The position numbers and the translations under genes are program-made. A DNA stretch of 64,000 nucleotides from positions 1-64,000 of the forward strand of contig JALCMW010000007.1 in assembly GCA_022648685.1 (NCBI GenBank). Direction: 5' to 3'. The first letter of the stretch is position 1; each line of letters begins with the position of its first letter. This document shows, in pieces, positions 33,705 through 41,488 of the stretch. Source of the DNA: Bacteroidales bacterium (lineage in GTDB: Bacteria > Bacteroidota > Bacteroidia > Bacteroidales > UBA932). The notes under the pieces are model-generated. The model saw only the letters and a list, made by a program, of their open reading frames with translations, was not told the DNA's origin and did not search any database.

Positions 33705-33726
33705 CATCGATAAAATCAATATAGCT

Positions 33727-34653
33727 ATGACACTTCAGCAATTGGAATATATCGTGGCGGCGGACAAGTACCGCCATTTCGTCAAAGCAGCCGAAGCTTG
33801 CGGAGTTACGCAATCGACTCTGAGTTCCATGATAGGCAAACTGGAAGATGAGCTTGACTTGCAGATCTTCGACAGGAATTCACATCCTGTCAAACCGACG
33901 GAAATGGGCGAAAACGTCATCGCGCAGGCAAAGGTCTTGCTTTACAATGCTTCCCAGCTGAAAGAAATGGTCTTGACAAAACGGGAACAGGAGGAGGGCG
34001 AGATAAAAATGGGAATCATTCCTACGGTAGCACCTTACATCCTGCCGAAACTGCTGAAGATAGTCAGGACCGAACATCCGGGCATCATGCTGCATGTGTC
34101 CGAAGCCCGGACAGCATATCTTATCCAGAAGCTGGAACAGGCGGAAATAGACATGGCCCTGCTTACCACTCCGCTGGGCAACAGGAATCTGCTGGAAATT
34201 CCGGTATATTACGAGAAATTCGTAGCATATATCTCTCCGGACGAGCCGCTTTTCAAAAAGGAGGAAATACAAACCAACCATATCCCGCAGAATCATTTAT
34301 GGGTACTGCAGGAGGGACATTGCCTCCGCAACCAGGTGATGAATATCTGCAATCACAAATCGGGCTATGCGGCTATTTACGAGGCAGGAAGCATCGATAC
34401 GCTGGTGAAAATAGTGGACGAGAACGGAGGATTTACGATAATCCCGGAGATGCACGTAGCGCTTCTGAGCGGGGAGCAGCAGAAGAGGATAAGGAAAATA
34501 GTGGATCCTGAGCCTGTACGTGAAGTTTCCCTGGTGATCAGGAAGGATTATGTGAGGGAAAGACTGCTGAATGTGATGGCAGGATGCATCAGGGAAATAA
34601 TTCCCGAACACATGGTGGATTCAAGATTGAAGAAATTCGCAATTAAGTTGTAA
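33727..34653 (+). CDS. oxyR: OxyR, LysR-type peroxide sensor
   Basis: This 308-residue regulator starts at the ATG at 33727 (T-L-Q-Q-L-E-Y-I-V-A-A). A LysR-type winged helix-turn-helix occupies residues 1-60, and the substrate-binding-like regulatory domain follows. Two cysteines nine residues apart in G-H-C-L-R-N-Q-V-M-N-I-C match the redox pair of OxyR (C199 and C208 in E. coli), which forms a disulfide on peroxide exposure. The neighbouring peroxiredoxin operon is its likely target. Confidence 0.9.
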   Translation: MTLQQLEYIVAADKYRHFVKAAEACGVTQSTLSSMIGKLEDELDLQIFDRNSHPVKPTEMGENVIAQAKVLLYNASQLKEMVLTKREQEEGEIKMGIIPTVAPYILPKLLKIVRTEHPGIMLHVSEARTAYLIQKLEQAEIDMALLTTPLGNRNLLEIPVYYEKFVAYISPDEPLFKKEEIQTNHIPQNHLWVLQEGHCLRNQVMNICNHKSGYAAIYEAGSIDTLVKIVDENGGFTIIPEMHVALLSGEQQKRIRKIVDPEPVREVSLVIRKDYVRERLLNVMAGCIREIIPEHMVDSRLKKFAIKL

Positions 34654-34660
34654 ATACGCA

Positions 34661-34695
34661 AAAACCGGAACCGGATCCATAAGATCCCGTTCCGG
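34661..34695 (-). terminator. Terminator after the RRM-protein gene
   Basis: A 13-bp stem with one mismatch is formed by 34665-34677 and 34683-34695. On the minus strand it is followed by TTTTTGCG, a usual rho-independent signal, 21 bases after the RRM gene stop. The same hairpin may also stop oxyR transcription from the other side, although no T-run follows on the plus strand. Confidence 0.75.
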
Positions 34696-34716
34696 CGCAA
34701 CTATTCGTAAAAAAGT

Positions 34717-35010
34717 CTAGTATCTTCTGCCGTAGCCACCGCGATTGCCGCCTCTGTCGGGACGGTCAGTTTTCGGACGAGCTACATTGACATTGATGGT
34801 CTGGCCTTCGAAATCGGTCTGATTCAGTGCGTCAATTGCTTTCTGAGCTTCTTCGTCATTAGGCATTTCCACAAAACCGAAACCGCGTGAACGACCGGTC
34901 TCGCGGTCAGTGATAACATTAGCGGATTCAACTTCGCCATACTGAGCGAACAGATCACGCAAGCTGTCGTTCTTCGTACCCCAGCTTAAATGGGAAACAT
35001 AAATGTTCAT
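34717..35010 (-). CDS. RRM-domain RNA-binding protein
   Basis: This 97-residue protein has one RNA-recognition motif. RNP2 is I-Y-V-S-H-L at 3-8 and RNP1 is R-G-F-G-F-V-E-M at 42-49. A short Arg/Gly-rich tail (R-G-G-N-R-G-G-Y-G-R-R-Y) ends the chain. Such proteins are abundant in Bacteroidetes and bind single-stranded RNA. It lies 55 bases downstream of a DEAD-box helicase gene with which it probably forms a cold-shock-type RNA remodelling pair. Confidence 0.92.
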   Translation of the reverse strand: MNIYVSHLSWGTKNDSLRDLFAQYGEVESANVITDRETGRSRGFGFVEMPNDEEAQKAIDALNQTDFEGQTINVNVARPKTDRPDRGGNRGGYGRRY

Positions 35011-35065
35011 TTCTTTAAAAAAAATTAAAAATTATTGAAAAAAATTATTGATAACTGCTCGGGAA

Positions 35066-36283
35066 TCAGCCCTGGACAGTGTTCAATTTCAGATGTTTTT
35101 TGGTTAGTTTTTGGATATCGTTCAGCATGGACTTTTCTTCTTTCGTACAGAAAGTGAAAGCCACGCCTGTATTACCCGCCCTTCCTGTTCTTCCTATCCT
35201 ATGGACGTATGTTTCGGCTACATCGGGAAGGTCATAATTAATGACGACTCCCAGATCCTGTACGTCTATTCCTCTGGCGGCGATATCGGTGGCTATTATT
35301 ATTTTGGTTTTTCCTGATTTGAAATTATTCAACGCCGTCTGACGCGCGTTCTGCGACTTGTTGCCATGAATAGCTTCGCAATTGATATGGCGCCTGTTGA
35401 GCGTCTTGGCAATTTTGTCTGCTCCGTGTTTGGTTCTCGAGAACACCAGAACCCTGTCATTGCGCTTCTTGTTGATAAGCGAAATCAGAAGTTCAAGTTT
35501 GTCCGGTTTCTCGACATAATACAAGTATTGGTCTATCGTATCCACTACGGAAGCTACAGGAGCAGCCTCCACCCTTACAGGTCTATCGAGAAGGGATTTG
35601 GAAATAGTGTCTATTTCCTTGGGCATTGTAGCGGAAAACATCATGGTCTGCTTCTTTGCCGGAAGCATGGGAAGCAGTTTACGTATGTCATGGATGAAAC
35701 CCATGTCAAGCATACGATCGGCTTCGTCCAAGACGAAGACCTTAACGTTGTCAAGTTTTATGAAGCCTTGTCCTATAAGGTCCAGAAGACGTCCGGGCGT
35801 GGCAATGAGAACATCGACTCCGCGCTCGAGCTGTCTTACCTGTGGATTTTGTTTAACGCCGCCGAATATGACGGCATGACGCACACTCGTATATTTCCCG
35901 TAATCGGTAAACGAGTCATCTATCTGTATTGCAAGTTCCCTGGTAGGAGTTACTATCAAAGCCTGGATTTCACGTTTCTCTTTTTTGCGGAAAGGACTAG
36001 TTCTTTTGGAATTGGCCCTGGCACCGGCATTGTTTCTCGTACCGGCATAATTATCTCTGGCACCGGCATCGTCATACTGAGCGGAGCCGGATTTGAATCT
36101 TTCTATTATCGGAATAGCAAATGCTGCCGTCTTGCCCGTTCCTGTCTGAGCCAAACCGAGGACATCTCTCCCGGCCATCGCCACTGGAATAGCTTTTTGC
36201 TGTATAACGGTAGGAATGGAATATTGTAAATCATCCAGCGCCCTGAGAACAGGCTCCGAGATTTTTAACTCGCTGAAGGTCAT
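35066..36283 (-). CDS. DEAD-box ATP-dependent RNA helicase
   Basis: This 405-residue helicase unwinds RNA duplexes. The motifs run in order: Q-motif P-T-V-I-Q-Q-K-A-I-P; motif I A-Q-T-G-T-G-K-T; P-T-R-E-L-A-I-Q; D-E-A-D; S-A-T; V-F-S-R-T-K-H; A-T-D-I-A-A-R-G-I-D; H-R-I-G-R-T-G-R-A-G. It is of the RhlE/CsdA-like bacterial kind without a long C-terminal tail. An odd low-complexity insert, with D/N-N-A-G-A-R-type repeats, lies at about residues 73-100 between motif I and motif Ia. A promoter about 190 bases upstream gives a long leader. Confidence 0.92.
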   Translation of the reverse strand: MTFSELKISEPVLRALDDLQYSIPTVIQQKAIPVAMAGRDVLGLAQTGTGKTAAFAIPIIERFKSGSAQYDDAGARDNYAGTRNNAGARANSKRTSPFRKKEKREIQALIVTPTRELAIQIDDSFTDYGKYTSVRHAVIFGGVKQNPQVRQLERGVDVLIATPGRLLDLIGQGFIKLDNVKVFVLDEADRMLDMGFIHDIRKLLPMLPAKKQTMMFSATMPKEIDTISKSLLDRPVRVEAAPVASVVDTIDQYLYYVEKPDKLELLISLINKKRNDRVLVFSRTKHGADKIAKTLNRRHINCEAIHGNKSQNARQTALNNFKSGKTKIIIATDIAARGIDVQDLGVVINYDLPDVAETYVHRIGRTGRAGNTGVAFTFCTKEEKSMLNDIQKLTKKHLKLNTVQG

Positions 36284-36476
36284 TTAAACGCCCTAATCAA
36301 AATAAATCATCAAAATCAAAAATAGAGCCGCCGGCTGATGCCTGATGATGCGCATAGAAGCGACCCGTAACAAAACAAAGGAATTACAATGATTTCGATT
36401 TGACAGGATTATTCCGGAAGACCCGAAATATGACTCATTCAAATATGACTCAATACTAACTCGATGTTTAACACCG
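36284..36476 (-). promoter_or_regulatory. Long 5' leader of the helicase gene
   Basis: Transcription from the promoter at 36477-36509 would leave nearly 190 untranslated bases before the helicase ATG. No open frame is evident in it. The first part contains short A-rich runs and GCCGCCGGC near 36330. Long leaders are a known feature of cold-shock helicase mRNAs in other bacteria, so it may fold or bind RNA-binding proteins. No specific structure was proven. Confidence 0.45.
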
Positions 36477-36509
36477 CAAATGTAAGATTAAATTTTTGAT
36501 AAATCCAAA
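36477..36509 (-). promoter_or_regulatory. Promoter of the helicase-RRM operon
   Basis: On the minus strand TTTG (36509-36506), 21 bases, then TACATTTG (36484-36477) fit the Bacteroidetes promoter consensus with correct spacing. It lies about 195 bases upstream of the helicase ATG. Confidence 0.65.
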
Positions 36510-36587
36510 TTCGCGGCAAAAATAAATTTAATTTTGTTATAAAAATGATATTTTTGCATTACAAATAACACATATTTAAAAATAATT

Positions 36588-37112
36588 ATGAAAGAAACTG
36601 CTACGGAAAGACTCCTTCTGAGGCATATAACGGAAAACGATGCCGAAGATATATATGAATACGGAAGGGAGCCGAATGTCGGGCCTAACGCCGGTTGGAA
36701 ACCGCATGACAGCATCGAAGAGACTCGCCGTATCATGTCGGAGGTATTCATTGGAAAAGCTAATGTTTTCGGTATGGTGCTGAAGGATTCGGGAAAAATG
36801 ATAGGTTCAATAGGGTTCATGCCGGATCCGAAACGGAATAACACGAAGAGTTTGCTTTTGGGATATGCGATGTCCGAGAAGCATTGGGGTCGGGGACTGA
36901 TGACGGAAGCTGCCAGGTGCCTTATTTCAAATGCTTCTCTGGAATTGCCGATAAATCTTATTTCTTGTACATGCTATTCTTTCAACGACAGATCAAGAAG
37001 GGTCATGCTCAAATGCGGGTTCGAATATGAAGGTTGCCTGCGTCAGTGCGAACAAAGATATGACGGGAAAATTTTCGACGTAGAATGTTATTCACTTTTA
37101 TTGAAAAAATAA
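36588..37112 (+). CDS. GNAT acetyltransferase, RimJ/RimL-like
   Basis: This 174-residue protein begins E-T-A-T-E-R-L-L-L-R-H-I-T-E-N-D-A, the usual start of RimJ/RimL-type acetyltransferases. It has the acetyl-CoA loop W-G-R-G-L-M-T-E-A and ends with N-D-R-S-R-R-V-M-L-K-C-G-F-E-Y-E-G. Members acetylate protein N-termini, amino sugars or antibiotics, and the substrate here cannot be told. A -7 box TATTTTTG lies at 36549-36556. It is divergent from the helicase operon. Confidence 0.85.
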   Translation: MKETATERLLLRHITENDAEDIYEYGREPNVGPNAGWKPHDSIEETRRIMSEVFIGKANVFGMVLKDSGKMIGSIGFMPDPKRNNTKSLLLGYAMSEKHWGRGLMTEAARCLISNASLELPINLISCTCYSFNDRSRRVMLKCGFEYEGCLRQCEQRYDGKIFDVECYSLLLKK

Positions 37113-37158
37113 TTTTTTTTCATATATTAGCCAGTGCTAATTTAAAAAAAGTAAAATT

Positions 37159-37542
37159 ATGACAGAATTAAAACAAATTTACCGCTGTGCCATATGCGGG
37201 AATATTATTGAAGTCGTACATGCCAGCAAAGGCACTTTAGTTTGCTGCGGACAACCTATGGAACTCCTTAAGGAGAATTCTACGGATGCAGCTACTGAGA
37301 AGCATGTTCCGGTTGTTGAAAAAACAGAGGATGGTTACAAAGTCACTGTCGGAGAGGTTGAGCATCCGATGATTGCAACACATTACATCGAATGGATCGA
37401 GCTCGTATCAGGAAACAAGGTTATGCGGAAATATTTACAGCCTGGCGATAAGCCGACAGCTTGTTTCAAGACAGATGCCAAAGATGTATATGCAAGGGCT
37501 TATTGCAATCTGCACGGACTTTGGAAATCAAAGAATATCTAA
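37159..37542 (+). CDS. dfx: Desulfoferrodoxin (superoxide reductase)
   Basis: This 127-residue enzyme reduces superoxide to peroxide in anaerobes. The N-terminal desulforedoxin-like centre I has C10, C13, C29 and C30. Centre II, the catalytic iron site, has H49 (K-H-V-P), H69, H75 ([11 protein letters not shown]), C116 and H119 (Y-C-N-L-H-G). All expected ligands are present, and K48 is the conserved lysine near the active site. It is a single gene with its own terminator, and it extends the oxidative-stress theme of this block. Confidence 0.95.
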   Translation: MTELKQIYRCAICGNIIEVVHASKGTLVCCGQPMELLKENSTDAATEKHVPVVEKTEDGYKVTVGEVEHPMIATHYIEWIELVSGNKVMRKYLQPGDKPTACFKTDAKDVYARAYCNLHGLWKSKNI

Positions 37543-37573
37543 AAACAATATCCTTCTAAAATTTAACTTTATG

Positions 37574-37607
37574 ACGGACATGCCTGCAACGACATGCCCG
37601 TTTTTCG
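37574..37607 (+). terminator. Terminator after the desulfoferrodoxin gene
   Basis: ACGGACATGC and GACATGCCCGT pair in an interrupted stem (ACGG/CCGT, then CATG/CATG after a mismatch) around a short loop, and TTTTTCGTTT follows. It lies 32 bases beyond the stop codon. Confidence 0.65.
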
Positions 37608-37864
37608 TTTCCCGGACAGAAAAGACCAAGACCAGGCAAAACTTTGATGAAACCTGCGCGGGAAGTGTGTGTGTAAATGAGTCTCCGTGGCCGCCCGTAG
37701 CCTCGTAAGCGGGTAGATCCGGCGAACGGCTGTGAAAATCAGACAGGAAGAAGAATAAATTCATTATTCAGGTATCTTCTATTTTACTTACTTATTTCTT
37801 TCATTCTTTTTTCTTTTTGTTGTGCAACTTTCAGAGTGCGCTCCACCAAAAAATCATCGGAAGC
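37608..37864. other. Intergenic stretch without a gene
   Basis: I see no supported gene. The sequence changes from GC-richer to T-rich (CTTATTTCTTTCATTC type) near 37780-37820, and short frames on both strands show no family signals. Confidence 0.5.
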
Positions 37865-37927
37865 GGCCACGCTCCAAATAGCTTAAGTACTTAATAATAA
37901 GCTATTTAGCCTTCTGAGAGCATGGCC
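37865..37927. repeat. Long two-part inverted repeat downstream of the GH2 gene
   Basis: An inner perfect 10-bp repeat, AAATAGCTTA (37876-37885) and TAAGCTATTT (37898-37907), lies inside an outer pair, GGCCACGCTC (37865-37874) and GAGCATGGCC (37918-37927), with one mismatch. It is 64 bases beyond the GH2 stop and could fold the end of the galactan-locus transcript. No T-run follows directly, so it is not a standard terminator. Confidence 0.55.
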
Positions 37928-37990
37928 AGATCAGGCAAAAAAGTGCAAGGAAAGGCAAGTTCGATTATCAGCAGTTGGAGGCACGACGGA

Positions 37991-40426
37991 TCAGTGACTG
38001 CGGATGGCCAAGGAGGCTTTGCCGAGGCCTTTGGCGGAAGCGGTGAAGACGATATCACCTTTCGTGGTGGAAGAACGGACTATTGCGGTGAGCTCGCCGC
38101 TGAAAAGATGCATCCGGGGCTCACGGAAAGAATCCAGACAGGTAGGGTCGCCGTTGGCCGAAGCTTCGAACTCCCCCGCTCCGCTTACATTAAACTTCAC
38201 AAGCCGGTTTCCGGAAGGACAAAGATTCCCGTCACGATCGACAACCTTGACATTGATGAATACCAGATTATTACCGTCGGCTGACAGTTTAGTCCTGTTT
38301 GGAGTAAGAACAAGATGATCCGGCTTCCCGGCTGTCTTTACAGTCCTCTCGGCGGCAACCTTTCCTTCGGCATCGTAAGCAACGGCCTTCAACTCCCCCG
38401 GTTCGTAAACAACATCGTTCCACATAAGCCGGAATCTCGCCATTTTCGAAGAATCATTCTTGCGACGGCGCCCATAACTCTTTCCATTAACAAAAAGCTC
38501 GACTTCGGGATACGACGTATAAACAAAAACAGGGGTTACCTTGCCTTCCCTACCCTTCCAAGTCCAATGAGGCAGGATATGCAAAGTCGGTGAAGATTCA
38601 TTCCAGACAGACCGGTACAGATAGTACCGGTCCTTTGGAATGTAGGCAAGATCGATTATACCGAAAAGGGAACTATGGCTCGGCCATGCATCGGTATCAT
38701 AAGGCGACGGCTCGCCAAGATAATCGAAGCCGCTCCATACGAACTGGCCTATAACCCAAGGATAATCTTCATCGGCTGCAAGATCGTCGTCCGGAATATT
38801 AGACCATGAACAATATTCCGTATCATAAGAAGAAGACTGATTGCCGGGATGCAAGACATCCCCGTTTTTCTCTATAGGAAAGAAATACACACCGCGTGAA
38901 CTTACGGTAGAAGCGGATTCTGAAGCAAAAAGAAGCCCCTGTGGCAGAACGGAATAAGCTTTTCTGTAATATGGGACTTTGTAATTAAAACCGGGGATAT
39001 CCAGGGAAGCAGCAAAACCATTGTCCAGAACGCTTCCTACCTGATCCATACCACATGTGACAGGTCTGGAAGGATCCTCATCATGGCAAATCTTTTCCAG
39101 CATCAATGCGGTTTTGTATCCATCAGGAGACCACTGTTCTCCTACCTCATTACCGATGCTCCACATCAAAACGGAAGGATGGTTTCTGAACTGGCGGACC
39201 ATATCACGCACATCCGTTTCCGCCCATTTGTCGAAATAAAGGTTATACCCATTCTTGCTTTTAGGCTTTTCCCAGCTGTCAAAGGTTTCGACTATCATCA
39301 TGAATCCCATACTGTCACACAAAGAGACCAGTTCGGGAGACGGCATATTGTGAGCCGTACGTATGGCATCGCAGCCCATGTCTTTAAGCAATTCCAATCT
39401 GTACTTCAGGGCAGACACGTTGATTCCGGCACCTAGTGGACCAAGATCATTGTGAAGGCAAACACCGTGGACCTTTCTCATTTTGCCATTAAGAAAAAAG
39501 CCCTTGTCAGGTATGAACTCTTCCGTCCTGACCCCGAATACGGTAGAATAGCAATCGGCAAGTTTCCCGTCAATGAATATTTCAGATTCGGCGGAATACA
39601 GGGAAGGATGCTCGGGAGACCAAAGTGAAGGGTTGTCGACTGTAAAGTTCTGCCTGAAAGGAAGGGAGTCGTAAATCCTCCTTGTATCATTCTTAGAAGT
39701 CACTACGTGTCCGTGTCCGTCTTTTATACGGGTGAGAATATTAAGAGATGAACCGGAAGGAACATTGTCCATGGAAATATAAAGCTTCACGGAAGCGAAG
39801 TCGCTGCCGATATGGCCGAAAACTACCTTCGTCCCCCAAATAGGGACATGGGCCTTGCCGGTGATAATAAGATGCACGTTCCTGTAAAGGCCGGCACCGG
39901 GATACCACCGGAAAGATTCGGGCTTATTCATCAAATGTACAGTAAGGGAATTACTGCCGGGATGTACTGCCGAGGATATGTCGCAATAAAATGCACTGTA
40001 ACCGTAAGGTCTGGAACCTACAAGGACACCGTTAAGGTAAACTTTCGCGTTGCTCATGGCCCCGTCGAAAAGCAAACCCAGGGATTTGCCGGATATGTTA
40101 TCTTCCGCAAGGACTATATCCCTTTTGTATATGCCTGTGCCTATATAGGGAAGCCCGCCTGTCCGTCCTGTCTTTATGGAAGCCTTCGTTTCATTATTCT
40201 GGGTGACTGCGACATTCTGAAGGTCGTTTTTCTTGTCGAAAGGACCATATATGGCCCAGTCGTGGGGAACAGTCACATTCTCCCATACGCTCTCAGGAGA
40301 TTCCTCGCCCCTGCAGAACTTCCAACCGCTTTCCAACAGGATATCTCTGCGCAGACATGAATTCCCGGCCGGAAGGGCAAAAGGCACGGCACACGAAAGA
40401 AGTATCAACAATATAAATTTTTTCAT
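37991..40426 (-). CDS. Glycoside hydrolase family 2, probable beta-galactosidase
   Basis: This 811-residue exported enzyme probably removes galactose from oligosaccharides in the periplasm. Residues 1-20 form a signal peptide (K-K-F-I-L-L-I-L-L-S-C, then A-L-P-A). The sugar-binding sandwich, immunoglobulin-like domain and TIM barrel of GH2 follow. The acid/base is E427 in W-S-I-G-N-E-V-G-E and the predicted nucleophile is E503 in F-A-S-E-S-A-S. V-P-H-D-W at 53-57 and I-R-T-A-H-N are also typical. Extra C-terminal beta domains from about 600 resemble DUF4982 and Ig-like modules. It is the last gene of the galactan locus, 6 bases after the GH53 gene. Confidence 0.9.
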   Translation of the reverse strand: MKKFILLILLSCAVPFALPAGNSCLRRDILLESGWKFCRGEESPESVWENVTVPHDWAIYGPFDKKNDLQNVAVTQNNETKASIKTGRTGGLPYIGTGIYKRDIVLAEDNISGKSLGLLFDGAMSNAKVYLNGVLVGSRPYGYSAFYCDISSAVHPGSNSLTVHLMNKPESFRWYPGAGLYRNVHLIITGKAHVPIWGTKVVFGHIGSDFASVKLYISMDNVPSGSSLNILTRIKDGHGHVVTSKNDTRRIYDSLPFRQNFTVDNPSLWSPEHPSLYSAESEIFIDGKLADCYSTVFGVRTEEFIPDKGFFLNGKMRKVHGVCLHNDLGPLGAGINVSALKYRLELLKDMGCDAIRTAHNMPSPELVSLCDSMGFMMIVETFDSWEKPKSKNGYNLYFDKWAETDVRDMVRQFRNHPSVLMWSIGNEVGEQWSPDGYKTALMLEKICHDEDPSRPVTCGMDQVGSVLDNGFAASLDIPGFNYKVPYYRKAYSVLPQGLLFASESASTVSSRGVYFFPIEKNGDVLHPGNQSSSYDTEYCSWSNIPDDDLAADEDYPWVIGQFVWSGFDYLGEPSPYDTDAWPSHSSLFGIIDLAYIPKDRYYLYRSVWNESSPTLHILPHWTWKGREGKVTPVFVYTSYPEVELFVNGKSYGRRRKNDSSKMARFRLMWNDVVYEPGELKAVAYDAEGKVAAERTVKTAGKPDHLVLTPNRTKLSADGNNLVFINVKVVDRDGNLCPSGNRLVKFNVSGAGEFEASANGDPTCLDSFREPRMHLFSGELTAIVRSSTTKGDIVFTASAKGLGKASLAIRSH

Positions 40427-40432
40427 ATACCG

Positions 40433-41482
40433 TTATTTGAAAGCGTTCAGAGCCGCTGTTGGCTTCCCGCCTGCGAAACAGCCTTTGTTGTAACCCCCGT
40501 TGTATCCTGCCGGAGCTTCTGGCTCCCAATAGAAGATGCCTTTACACTCACCTCCTGTGTTATTTTCTGCTTTGAATCTAAGATCCTCGAGAAAAGCTTT
40601 GCAAGCCTCGGCCTTGTCATAGTCCATTCCGACTTCACAAATCATGACCGGCTTCCCGTAAGTCTTGTACACAGTATTGATATTGCTTATGCACGAATTG
40701 ACGGAAGTCTGCCATGAATCAGCGTCCGGATAAAGAGACATGCCTATCATATCATATTTTCCTCCATATGTCTTCAGAGCATTGAATATCCTTGTATAAA
40801 GGTAGAGTTTGTCTCCGCTGTCGATATGGATTATGACTTTGGCATCAGGGAATACGCTTTTCACGGCATCATAGCCTGCATTCACGAGACCTGCGTAATT
40901 TTCGCCATTGGTATAGGCTCCGAGCGGATAAAGCATCCCGCCCCGTGTCTCATTACCCACCTGCACCCATTTCGGCGGGACTCCGTAGGTTTTGAGGAGA
41001 TTCATCATCTCCTGGGTATGATCGGTTACAGCCTGTTCCAGTTGAGTTATATCATAGGATTTCCATGCCGACGGAGTTTCCTGATTTGCAGGATCGGCCC
41101 AAGTATCGCTGTAATGGAAATCTATCATCACAGCAAGGCCGAGGGCAGCCGCACGGCGTGCCTTGACAAGCACGTCGCCGGTATTGTTCCAACCCTCTGA
41201 AGGATTTACCCAGACTCTCAGCCTGATTGAGTTAACTCCATATTCTTTAAGCAGGGCCATGCACTCGGTGCGGGTGCCGGTCGAATCGTAAAATTCGTTC
41301 CCTTCTTTCTCGAGTTCGGTAACCCAACTGACGTCGGCGCCTTTGGCAAAGATACCAGCAGAATCCACAGGTTCCTTTGTAACAGGATTATCAGTCCCGT
41401 TTCCATTATCTTTGCCGCAAGATCCAACAGCGGCCAAAAGGATTGCCGCAGCTATTGGGAAAAAAAGTTTCGAAATTTTCAT
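40433..41482 (-). CDS. GH53 endo-beta-1,4-galactanase lipoprotein
   Basis: This 349-residue enzyme cuts internal beta-1,4-galactosyl bonds of pectic galactan. A signal ends in A-A-V-G-S-C with C22 lipidated, and an acidic/Gly linker after the cysteine suggests display on the cell surface. The catalytic domain starts G-A-D-V-S-W at about 48. It has the acid/base E178 in V-G-N-E-T-R-G-G, the nucleophile E283 in I-C-E-V-G-M-D-Y-D, and I-R-L-R-V-W-V-N-P. It makes the identification of the locus as a galactan system firm. It sits between the GH2 and SusE-like genes. Confidence 0.93.
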   Translation of the reverse strand: MKISKLFFPIAAAILLAAVGSCGKDNGNGTDNPVTKEPVDSAGIFAKGADVSWVTELEKEGNEFYDSTGTRTECMALLKEYGVNSIRLRVWVNPSEGWNNTGDVLVKARRAAALGLAVMIDFHYSDTWADPANQETPSAWKSYDITQLEQAVTDHTQEMMNLLKTYGVPPKWVQVGNETRGGMLYPLGAYTNGENYAGLVNAGYDAVKSVFPDAKVIIHIDSGDKLYLYTRIFNALKTYGGKYDMIGMSLYPDADSWQTSVNSCISNINTVYKTYGKPVMICEVGMDYDKAEACKAFLEDLRFKAENNTGGECKGIFYWEPEAPAGYNGGYNKGCFAGGKPTAALNAFK

Positions 41483-41488
41483 ATTTTT

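Noticed and set aside
35366..36229. Plus-strand open frame (287 residues) opposite the helicase
   Set aside because: It is the shadow of a complete DEAD-box gene with all motifs, and its own translation is not protein-like.
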